Assembly: GCA_963277665.1 (NCBI GenBank)
Contig: OY728136.1
Location: forward strand, 1,975,502,576-1,975,566,575
Length of the DNA stretch: 64,000 nucleotides
From: Viscum album
Taxonomy: Eukaryota; Streptophyta; Magnoliopsida; Santalales; Viscaceae
Direction: 5' to 3'
Shown here: piece by piece, positions 36,591 to 48,600 of the stretch
How positions within the stretch are numbered: position 1 is the first letter of the stretch
Layout: every line of letters begins with the position of its first letter
The notes under the pieces: generated by a model
What the model saw: the letters and a program-made list of their open reading frames with translations, nothing else
Database searches by the model: none
What the model was told of the DNA's origin: nothing
Translations under genes and position numbers: made by a program

Positions 36591-36967
36591 ATTATCTTTG
36601 ATGGATGTTTCTTTCTAAAAGTTGATGAAATTCATCATAATAATTTTCTTTTTCTATTATTGATTTATATATCTCATGATTCTCCATTCCCTTGAAAGAC
36701 AATATCTTATTTTTCTTTTAAAGATGTAACTAATTTTCTATAAACAAAATTTAGGCCACCATATTACATTGATGATCATAAATAACCACAATAGTGATAT
36801 ATTGTTTTTTGTGTATCAGAAAAAATGTAATTTTTTAAGAGTGAACAACGTTTACATATCTCATTCATATCTTTAAAAAATTTGAAATTATATATTAGTA
36901 AATGAATGGATCTTAAATGTTCAAAGAGAAGATTAAATAAGAAATAAATATTCTTATTTTGTATCAC
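36591..36967 (-). pseudogene. Ty1/copia pre-integrase and integrase N-terminal relic
   Basis: A minus-strand open frame of 63 codons (36776-36967) contains LFNLLFEHLRSIHLL, then KDMNEICKRCSLLKNYIF. This matches the copia gag-pre-integrase domain, L-W-H-x-R-x-G-H-L...(N/D)-E-I-C-E-G-C-x-L-G-K-Q-x-x-x-F, with the C-K-R-C at 36845-36856. Lower on the same strand NYYDEFHQLLERNIHQ (near 36610-36655) resembles G-G-E-Y-x-S-x-E-F-x-x-F-C-E-E-N-G-I-x-H-Q of the integrase core. Both His of the zinc site are partly lost. It is separate from the copia fragment at 24.3 kb, since the domain order does not allow one element. Confidence 0.5.
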
Positions 36968-39900
36968 ATTAAAATCACCAGATGTATTGTGAAAAAAATT
37001 AAATTAGCACTTTGAACATATTTTCCATCAATAATAATTTTCTCTTTTTCCGAAATATATTTTGTTGTTGTGTAGTGAAAATACTATAGATTTATCTTTG
37101 TATTTCCCTTCAATAAATATTACTTTAATATATTTTTAATTGTAAAACATTAAAAAAAAATATGATATGATATACAATAAATTTACAATTTTTATATATT
37201 GATTAAATTACTGGGTATAATATTGAGTTACTATAGTTTCAAACCTACAAATTAATGAAATGATATTGAGTAGTGGAAGTAATTTTTAGGAATATAATTT
37301 TTCAATGATCTAAAAGGTTTTAGATTCATTAGTGTCTTTTATATTAATCCCAAGAATATATCAGACAATTAAATTATGGTTGAAATCATATGTTGGATAA
37401 ATTCAAGCACGTGAAAATTTCCCTAAAGTTAGTACATAGAGAATCACCACCCTCCCAAATTACTAGATAACACCTTACGGTTAAATCATACATAATGATA
37501 TTTAGTGGATATTTAACCAGAAATTTTGAGGTGATAAATGTGTAATTATTAATTTATTAAGGTATTTATGAAATATAATTTTCATATTTTAGATTTTTAC
37601 ATTTAAATATTTTTTTTTAAAGATAGAAATTTTTTATTTTATATTTAAAAACAAAATTTATAATATTCGGAAAATAAATTACCTAAAACTAGCTAAAATT
37701 TTTAATTATAATAAAAAAATTATTTTAGTTTTAATTATAAGTTTTTTTTAATTTAATTTGATATAAATAGTAAAAAATATAGTTGTTTTCCAAAATGGTG
37801 ATATTTTATATTTTATAAGTATAGAGGAGAATCATAAAATTTAAAAACTATTTTTAATTCCTTAAAAAAATATTAATGGAACAACAAAATTCATTTTAAA
37901 TATATTTTTTTTCTATTTAAAAAACAATGTTGAAGCACATATAAAATTAATATTATAATTTTAATAAATGTATTATTGTTTTCAGTTAGTCAAAATATTT
38001 TTTGATAAAATTATTATTGGATTGATTGGAAAGGCATGGAAAATATATTTTATATATAATAATAGAGTTTCTATCTTCAAAATATAAAGCATTAATAATT
38101 TCATCATACTCAAAAATTATGATCTTATAAAAAAGTGTTTCATAAAAAACCTCTTCTATGTATAAGGCGTGTTAATTTTAAAGTAAAAGTTCAATTTATT
38201 TAGAAAAAATATAAATTTATTCTTTCAATTTGAGATTATAATTTTAAAATTATATAAAAACATAAATATTAATTCCGGTTAAAAAATAATTATCAAAGGT
38301 AAGAATTATTTTCCATGGTAAAAGTCATATGTCTTAAAAATACAAATTAAAGGTTATATTCTTATAAAACTCAAAATATGTTTATTAAATTAAAATATAT
38401 TTCTATATAAATAAAAACCTAAAATAAATTATTTTTCATTTTACGAAGCACATTTTTTTGGAAACAACATTCCATTCAAATTAAGTCATGAATATTTATA
38501 AAATTAACCTCCACTTCACTTATAACTGGGGATATTTACAAAAATCCATTCCAAAAAGTGTATTTATCATTTTTTGTGAAATTATTCAATTATTTCATCC
38601 CAGGACTCACTATAATTTTCTTTTACCTTTGGTTAACTTATGTTTCTTAAGGCCTCAATTTGAAAGGATATTTTTAAGATAACACTCAATCTCTCGATAT
38701 ACAAATTACATTTTTCTTAATATTTTATTCCGAATAATTACATTAAATTCTATTGTATGAATGTTTATAATAATTAAATTAATATAACAATATAACACCA
38801 TGTTATTATATTAATGAAGAAACCCTAATATATTCATTTACACCCTCTATGAAAAACAAAACAATGTCGATAGTTCCTACATGTGGACCAGATCCTCAAC
38901 AAATCAACATCATCCATCTTTCATGAACTCCCATTATAGATGGTTATAATGAAATAATTGATGAGTAAATATGTTGTTTAAAAAATATTTATTATAATTA
39001 TATGATAAATTAATATGTATCTATATCCAACTAATTTATTTTAAAATAAAAATTACATTATGTGTATTAGAATATTATTAGCTCTATGAATGTCAGGACT
39101 TTTATTTCATAACGACTGAACATGGATGGTCATAATGGAGTAATTAAAAAATATATTTCTTTTTAATGTCATTAAATTATGAACCATTTTTAAAAATACT
39201 CCCATTCATTGAAAATAAAAAAAAATTAATTGTGGGAAAACCATATGCATGATAGTGATGTGGTTCTTTTTACATATAGACATTTTAAATTTTTATCAAA
39301 ATTTTAAAATATGAACCGACACCTTAATAATACCTAAATAATGTCATTATGCTCAAAATATAATTATATTAAAAATTAATCACCCCATAATCATATAACT
39401 TCATTAATTATATCTTGTTCATTTATTCTGGTTTATCCTCCTACATGAATGATGATATGAATTTCTATCATTTGTGACTGTGGATAAATAATTAAGAATG
39501 CTATAGGATAATATAAAACATTATAGGATCATTAAAAACCATATAATTGTAATATTGAACATATTATATGTGATATTAACAATAAACATCCATTGTATAT
39601 TTAACCACAAAAAATGAACATTTCATGTTACCCTTTATACTTCAAGTATATTTATAAAACTTATGGAACTATATGAATTTTTTTAATAATGGAATAATAG
39701 TGGAAATTAAACTATATAGATATAGATATTATGAATAAATTTTAAAACACCATTGACAATTTTAAATATATAGTATGAGTTACCAAAAAATTTAATAGAC
39801 ATCTCAGACTAATTGATATATGAGAAAAGTATATAATAAATTAATAACATTTTTAAATATATAAGCCTTATCATATTATATATTTATGAATAAAATTAAA

Positions 39901-42900
39901 ATCATTTTTAATTAAATTTAATTTTATTATCTATGATATTGACATCATGAATAGATCAAATCTACACCAATGTATGTTTATCCAATATCAAATGAATTTG
40001 TTGCGAAATAAATCTTATTTTTCACCATGAGATAATTAATATGGTTTGGTTACTATCTAATAAATTTATTATGAAATATTATTGTAAATAATGGGGTTCT
40101 ATGAGATATATAATGTTCTTAATTTAAATTTACTTTGTTTATAAGGACATAATGTTTATAAGGGCATTTGCTGACTCAGTATCTTTCCATTCAGTTAATT
40201 ACACAATTTTTAAAATTTAATGATCCATCTTTAAATTTTTAATACTAATGAATAAATTATAATTTATTTACTACTATTTTATTATTAAAATATTCTTCTT
40301 TATAACCACATTATCAAATGATTCTTATTTAAGTGAATTTGTCCCTTTGATGTGGCTTCTCATAATTAATTTTCACTCCTTGAGAAATATTTCTTATTAT
40401 ACATCAAGTTTTCATTTGAATGGTGTATCTACTAAACTAGTAATCTTTCATATAATGATCCTATCATTATTAATGAAATTTAATGTTTCATTTTATATTC
40501 AATCATCTCACAAGTTTTGATTGGTTTATTTTTAAATATATATGTTTATTTGTCTATGTTTCAATTCAATGAGACATGTTTGAAATTTAAACCACCATTT
40601 CATCCATACATTGTATTCAAAGACGTATTTCCTTCACGTATAATTGACATATTTCATTTAATTATATTTTTTTATCATATCCCTCTCATGTTATTTAATT
40701 CTTATGATACTGTTATAGTGTGGGTGTTTGTATATCAATTTTGTTTCATTGATATATGATTGTTAGTCAGTAATTTTTTCATTTAATTGGGATATATATT
40801 TGAATTTCATTAAATTTCTATTTATCATTTTCAAAATTTTAAATGATCATTAATCATTCTGAAATCTATTACCACCTTATTCTTTCAAAATCATCATATT
40901 TTATTTTCTTGATCATTCTACCATTTAAATTCCTTTTTGAAAACACTATGTTTTATTCCATTTGATGATGGATGTTCACTAAGATGTCATACAGAAATTG
41001 AATTAGGAAATTAATAACATAACAATATAACCAATTCATTATGTAGTTTTTGTATGAGAGATTCTTATATAGAAATATATTCCATTTATTTAATGGGGTA
41101 GTATTGTAAATTTGTTTACTTTTTATTTTAATATAGATATTTACCAATTATTATGGAATGTTGGTTATGAATTATATAGGTGATTCATTTCATCATATGA
41201 TTAATTCATTACACATTATTAGTGAAGGGTAATGCCTAAAATAAAAAACCTCCTGATACATCGATAGATCTCATGAGGCCAACTATGTTGTTTATTTTGG
41301 TTATGCCTACCAAGAAACAATATTTCACAATCACAAGGAATGGGTGGTAATATATTATTGTCTATGATCGTGATTTCAGGTATTAGGGAATGGTATTTAG
41401 CTATTTGAAATTACAAATATTATTTCTAAGGAACCATTTATTGTCCCGGTTTTTTATTAGTGGGTCAGGTGTAGATATGTTATTCCCATTGTTTCTTTTG
41501 ATGATGAAATTATTTTGATTATCTATTCACACCATAATATTTATTCTCAGGTTATTATCAGATATAATATTTTATTATTATTACTAATTTTTAACCTCAC
41601 TATGTTTTTTACCTCACCCCTTTCTTATGATTCATTTTTCCAATGTTATGATGAAAATTTATATTTAATATACCTATAATGGAGTTTATTTTTTATAAGA
41701 TATTTTGGGGATGTATAAGGAATGTTATGGATTATGTAGTTTTTAAATAATGTAAAATTTTACTTTTTATACAATGAAAATGGGTTCAACTGGTTTAAAT
41801 ATTTTTCCTATAATATTAAAAATTGAAACCTCAATGTTTTTTTGATTTTATAATAATAAATATTTATTGGTGATCTTAAAATTATTTATGATTAATATTG
41901 GTTAATTTTTGTTCTTTTCAATGAGGGCATGTAAATACATTTTTTATATTCAGCAGATTGGGTAGTGAAGGTTCATGACAATATAATAATTCTCTAAAAA
42001 TGATTTATATTAAATTTTAATAACCACAAAAAGATTTATGCCTGCTTTAGTCGAAAAATTTATCCAAAATCCCAAAAATTATTTATATATATTACAACAA
42101 CAAATACATCTAGTTTGAGCAATAAATAATGAGAAAAAAATATAATTATTTATATCCAGAAATTATTTACATCATATATAAGGCCTCATAATTAATTCCT
42201 AACATTACCTATATATTCAAACTTAAATAGAATGATTCATCAAGCAATAAACTAGTAGATTTGATTCCACCTTTTATACTCAAAGGCCCAATAAACCTTA
42301 AGAGGGAGGGTAAATCAAGGCTTTCTATTCTTTTTTATTTCTAATTATACATTTTAATAATGTTAGAAAAAACTAAAAAACCTATAACAAATAATGTACC
42401 CATCTGACTTGAATTATAGAAATTAAATAGAGGGAACAACAATTTTACAAGGATCACAACCAAAGGGGTAACCCGATTAATATACGCTAATTATTTGTTG
42501 ACATACCATAGGATAACACTATACAACGTAGATGTCACAAAGGATTTATAAAGGAATACTGGAAAAAAAAGGAATCCCCACATATTACATCATTACACTC
42601 TACGTTGATATATGAAATATAATAGGGATTATGTATTATGAGAATTGGTAATTATTCTTCAATTAATTAATAACACTAGACCTGAAAATGGAGTTATCGA
42701 TGTTCTTCCACTACATCTTTCGAAATTAAATATAATTTATTTCATCATTAATTTTTATTTTCTATATTTTTAGTAATTTATACTAAAAATTATTCATCTA
42801 TTTTTTTGGATATTAGTGAAAACATTTCCCTCCTCTTATATCTCTATTGAATTAGGGAATCATTTCCCTATAAAATCATTTCCCTCCTCTTATATCTCTA

Positions 42901-44193
42901 TTGAATTAGGTATTAAAAAAGTGGATTTATAATAAATAAAAAATAATAATTTCAGTACATATCATATAAAACTATTATTTAACATATTTTATAGCTGATG
43001 AGACTTTTCTAATACCCAATCATTACAACATTCAATACCTGACCATCACTCTCATGGGATAAATTAATCTAATGATTTAACATAATAATTCTTATTATTA
43101 TTATATAGTGACCCTTAACAGTTTTTTGTTTACTATTATAACTAATGGTCTTTTGATATTTTTTAGTTCAACTCAATTAATGGTTTCATGCTTGATAGAA
43201 TACCATGATATGTTCCTTTACCTTTTGTTTTGATTTTTTTTACAATACTATGTAAGTGTATATTGTTTTATAAATAAAAGATCCATTAATGTTTTTTTTC
43301 AATTTTTCAACATCGAATTCAGCATAGAGTACAATTTATAGACACTGCATGATGATGTTAATTTAAAAATATATTAAATATTTTAATAGTGATATCTACA
43401 TAATTCATCTTTATATACTAAAACTCTATAAAATCAAAGCATTAATAGAGTAGATTCTAACAAAATTTATGTCGACAATAAATATGTAATGAATCCTAGG
43501 GGTTTCCATATTATTCTATAAGTAATAACACCCCTTAACCCACGATACTCTCATCTTCGGATAACGATGTCTAGGATTAGGTAAAGGACTATTGATAGAG
43601 GAGATGTCTAAATTTGTATTTATATGATGCATGGAACTCATCATATCTCTATGTGGTAGATGAAATTATGTTTTATATTGTCACATATTAAGGTAATGGT
43701 GTTCCACACAATAGCCACATATAATGATGGTTATTCCAATTTAAAAAGAAGATAGGATTAAAAGAAAATTATATACCCAATAATCTACCCCTCAGTATTA
43801 CCTAAGTGGTTCAAAATATCCCACTTCAATATGATAATGAATTATATATCATTCAACCCCTCTGACCATGATATGGTTTTATTTGTCTCTCTACCACTCA
43901 AATTATGAAATGGACTCATGATTGGGGAAAATTCATATATGGTATTTATATGTTACAATGAACTCCCCCTCTCCCCATGTGGGTCTTTGAATGTATCATC
44001 ATAGAGTTGAAAATAAGGTTCATGATACAATGCTATCAATTCCTATAGAATGGTGGCTAATCTCATCCCATGAACCATTTCTAGATCTATAAAACCACAT
44101 ATTTAATAGATACAAACAGATTATATTACTTTGAAATCATTCTTATAAGGTTGTTGACATTGAGAAAATAACATCTTTTTATATGGGTTTCAA
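36968..44193. other. AT-rich DNA, no gene recognised
   Basis: More than 7 kb with no readable domain on either strand. Short open frames (38488-38682, 40517-40759, 40953-41147) are hydrophobic and AT-driven, without recognisable motifs. A purine run with GAGGGAGGGTAAAT near 42300 resembles a polypurine tract but has no partner. A perfect 34-bp direct repeat lies at 42823 and 42877. Confidence 0.5.
42823..42910. repeat. Perfect 34-bp direct repeat
   Basis: The 34 bases at 42823-42856 recur without a mismatch at 42877-42910, separated by 20 bases that themselves contain another TCATTTCCCT. Perfect identity in such decayed DNA implies a recent short duplication. Confidence 0.92.
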
Positions 44194-45098
44194 TGTGTTG
44201 TGAGATGAAAATCATAGAAAATAATCAATCCCAACTAATATTATTCTGAAATAGGCCTACATGATAAAATAATAAATATATAACATGTATTTATTAAATT
44301 TCATTTGAATTTACCATTAATAATAAATTTAATTCTCGTTTAATGGAAAAAATTATTATTCAAGGTGGGTTGATTAGATTAATTCCATAAGAATTGATTA
44401 AATATTAAAATACATGGATGTTAATTATTAAATAAATATTTATTCATGTGTCAGTGAATATTTATTTATTTTATTTAATAGAATAATAATATATTAATAT
44501 TAAATAATTCATTTTAAGATTAATTATTCATTGTTCAATAAATATCGAGGAAGACAGATGGACTATGTCAATTGATTGATTGAAATGATATAGATTATTT
44601 AATATCATTTAAAAACAATATTAATTTGATTATTTTGGAAATTATATTAAATATTGGTGAGTTAGGTCTTATATTAGAGTGTAATGTTAATTATATTATT
44701 TGATATCATTAATATTTTAGACATAATAATTGAAAAGGGATATTTTTTAATTTTCAATTATTTATCCCGAGTTGTATATTCCATCATATATCATTTTCTA
44801 GGGTTATGTGATTTTCTGAGCTGAAAATTTTCATCTTAATGGAATTGTCTCCAACATTATAGAACCTCTCTTGAACACTCTTCAAAAGTAAATTCATACC
44901 TCCTCCACCAATGTAACATTTATAGAACTACATAAAAAATTCATTCTTAAGAAGATTCATATTATGGTCAATGAAAATGTAGGTAGGAAATTTTGTTCTT
45001 TGGTTTTAGAACATAGGGTTCCATATATAAAGATTTAATATTCATGGATCATCTATTTATCTCACTAGGGGAATTATAATTTCTATTCATTACCATAA
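44194..45098 (+). repeat. Possible copia-type LTR
   Basis: A segment starting TGTTGTGAGATG at about 44194 and ending before a primer-site-like sequence at 45101 has a suitable length (~0.9 kb) and TG start for a copia LTR. No second copy was found in the window, so the left boundary is a guess. Confidence 0.28.
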
Positions 45099-45100
45099 AA

Positions 45101-45111
45101 TGATATTAGAG
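45101..45111 (+). promoter_or_regulatory. Primer-binding-site-like sequence
   Basis: TGATATTAGAG matches TGGTATCAGAG at 9 of 11 positions (both differences are transitions). It suggests the left part of a + strand retroelement whose interior is lost or overwritten by the minus-strand integrase relic that follows. Confidence 0.4.
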
Positions 45112-45229
45112 AGCATACTGAATTTATCATAAATTTAATAATATTTATCATGCCAATGTAATTAAATTTATAAATTAAAAATTAAATGTGAAAATAACAT
45201 ATCAATGAATATTAGAGGGTTTTTTCATC

Positions 45230-45690
45230 ACCTTCCTCATATTTAATTATTGGAATTGATTAGAAATATTATTGGTAATGGTATAATTTTCTTTTTATAT
45301 CCCTTAGAACATTAAATTCCCACAAATCATCTAGTAATTTATTGACCATTATTTTTTATCCTTATCTACCATTTGATGAAGGCAATTTGATAGGTTATTT
45401 TTGGATACCTATATCTAACATTTTTTTATCACATTATATCATGGTAAATGATTAGTCAAAATGTTGTTTTCTGGTCACAAATGTTAGTTTCTTTGTTTTT
45501 TATGATAATATGAGGGACTCCAAACCTAATAATGATGTTGGACTATATGAACATCATCACAACCCTTGATCCAACCTCCCTCATAGAAACAATTACATCT
45601 TATATGGAGAATAAATCTATTCTAGTTACGATAATCATGAAAATAATTAATTTGGATGGAGAGTATATACCCCAAACATAAATGGCAGTA
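45230..45690 (-). pseudogene. Ty3/gypsy integrase relic, Tat/Athila-like
   Basis: The minus strand reads VSMREVGSRVVMMFI, a stop, SNIIIRFGVPHIIIKNKETN (RFGVP at 45513-45527). Tat/Athila-type integrases carry E-A-(I/V)-P-L-(R/K)-E-V-T-x-x-x-V-x-x-F-x-x-x-x-I-(I/F)-x-R-F-G-(I/V)-P-x-x-I-x-(T/S)-D-N-G. Here the catalytic Asp of TDNG has become Lys or Asn. Further down, PIKLPSSNGR and NKLLDDLWEFN resemble the SSP.HPQ.NGQVE and L...LP..LW parts. The wording differs clearly from the chromovirus form (LHGVP.SIVSDRD) in elements A-C, so this is a separate lineage. No LTR pair was found. Confidence 0.6.
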
Positions 45691-48600
45691 AACATTGAAT
45701 AGTTTTCGGCATTTAGTAGTTCTAAATAACCCTAAGGGTCGATAAATGATGTCTGAATGTATCTAAAATTTATGGAATTTCATGGTGAATTCAATAATAC
45801 ACTATATCATTAGTGGAAGAGATATAAATTTCTATGAATTTGATGGAATATCATGGATATTGATAGATTATGATTGTATGAACTGACCTCGATGTTTTAT
45901 ATAATAGTGAGAGGTTATCAACCTTCATCGCATTATACAAGGTTTATTTCATGATAATTCAAGCCATCATATATGATTACATTGAATTCTTATCAAGGTA
46001 TTTTATCTTTTTTACATCGATCTTTTAAGAATGTATTATTAAAAATATAAATCATTATAAGATAAATCTAACAACTATATTTTTAATAATCATGGTTTTT
46101 GAATCACATTTACCACTAATTGAAATAAATTTACTGATTTATCCATATTTTTATCTATAATGGATAGACTACCATGCGCACCAAAACATATTCATGATAA
46201 TTATACAATAACTGAATATTATATATCACTGTATCTAATTGAAAATATGAAAACAAATCAAATAAATATTTATGGAGGGGTACTGGTCAATATCTCTTAA
46301 TATATTAGTTGCCATTATTTTTCTTGATCCCCAACATTAAATCAAATTTCTTAAACAATTTTTAAATTTATTTTTTCATATAAAGATTTCAGCATATGTT
46401 GTGATCCCTATATCATTACCTATTATATGTACCCACTTCTGATATGATAAAATAATAGCATAGGACAAACATTTTTGGTAAAAGAACACAATACCTTAGA
46501 ATTCTTGATTTAATTTCATATCGAATTAATTTTTCCAAGATAGAAATCAATAGGTACTAAAAAAATACATTTCCCATGATCGAATATTTTCATATATAAA
46601 TTTAACTTCATTATCATGTTATACCTTGAGTAGTAGAAATCACACTTGGGATAGGTTTCCTACAAGATAAAGTAATTCTACATTTCCCTTGATCAACTTT
46701 TAGAATGAAATTTAGATAATAGACTATTGTAGGATGAACATCAATTATGATAACTATCCCATTAATATTGGTAAAATTATGCTTTATTTGATATTATCAA
46801 CAAAATATATAATGTTGACATCATGGTTATACAGTTTATGTCAATTATTCAACACTAAAATACTAGTTCCATACATTTATTCAAAGAATTATTATACATG
46901 ACTCAAACTATAAGATTTCTGTATTATTATATAAGATATTATTCTCCTTTCTAGTATTACTAACTTCTGAATTCTGTAGTCCATGTTACCTATTTATTTT
47001 TCAAAAATAATGTATGAGGTATTTTCTTTATGCTAAATACATAAACAATGAAGGTTAAAAAAATATTGTATATGGTCTTCAAAGTCAACGTAAAAATTTT
47101 TATCCCATTGATATGTTTCTATTTTTAATCAATTTACTTAAGAGAAGTGATTTTACTTTGAGGATCATAATAAATATCTTAATATTAGTGAGAAACCCTT
47201 GAATATATCTCAAATATCATAGGATATATAGAGTGTGAATATCAATTATTGAAATAGTTTTTTTCAGATTCAACATTTAAATTGCAATAAAATATTATGA
47301 GTTTAGGTTTTTCTCTAATTTCAGAATAATGGATAATTATAGTTCATTAATTTTCATTATATATATTTGAAAATTATTGAAAATTTCCACAATATTGGTG
47401 ACGTGGTCATGAAACTATGGATATTTTTGTCAACTAGATCATCCAACTATCATTCCACTATTTTCTCTAGTATATAATTAATGATATAAGTCGCAAAACA
47501 TAGTTATATAGACTAAAAAATATATAATACACTTAGAGTAACCTAATAAATAAATACCCCATATGAATCTTAAAATTTAGTGCAATATTACACTTAATAT
47601 GCTATAAAAATCTGGTTATAAAAGGTATATTTATCCAGTAAGGGGTTTTCTAGGAAATCAGTTTTTGAATTGTTTAGTAGTTCGATGAAGAGGAATAGAA
47701 CATTATCCACTAGATAGTGTGGGTTTAAATTTATAATGTCAATACAGACTATGATTCCCCAAATTTATATTCATTTTGGGGATAATTTTTTGTGAACCTC
47801 ATTAGATATTTTACATTCCATATGATTTTGGATTTCATCCAATTATCTAATTATACTTCATTATTAGTGATTTTCATTAGAATAAATCTATATATCACAT
47901 ATTTATAATCATCGTGGATATGTAGTAAACCCAGGTGATGAATAACTACATGGGTATCTAACTATTGGTTTTTTGTATAATTCCATGTAATAAAGTCATG
48001 ATGTTTCATAATTAAATTTTAATATTATACTTGTTTTTCATAATTCATTGATGAAATTATTAGTTTTGTACATATTTCCACTCTACTAAAAATATTCATC
48101 GATATGAAGTCATTCATTGTTATAGATAAAACCTCTTCAATGGATAGTGGGAATGTTATTCCCTTTTCATCATCATCACTTTCTAAATTGAGAGATATAC
48201 TTACTCATTGATATTTGGTAGATAATATAGAAGATCCATATTTTAAATAAAAACCACACCCATATAAAAAGTATAAAAGGTTCACCAAGAATGATTGAAA
48301 CTATATGATTTGATGAAATGGTGTTAATGCTACCATGTTACTCTCTATAATTTTTTATCCATGTATTCAAAAATAATTCATTCTTTCTTTGAAATATTAT
48401 CCAACCCCAAACTCAATTAGGGATAATTGGGGGTAGGACTTCTTTTAATAGACCATTTATGATCTCATTCCCCTATTGATGATGATTTCTCAAAATAAGA
48501 ATCCTTTTAACTATCATAGCAATGGATGTGGATTGGGGGTTATATTTCACAAGATAACATGAAATAATTCATCCCAAAATAAGAATTTATTACATTAATA

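Noticed and set aside
42290..42320. Purine run AAGAGGGAGGG as a polypurine tract
   Set aside because: No LTR start or coding remnant adjoins it and no partner LTR was found.
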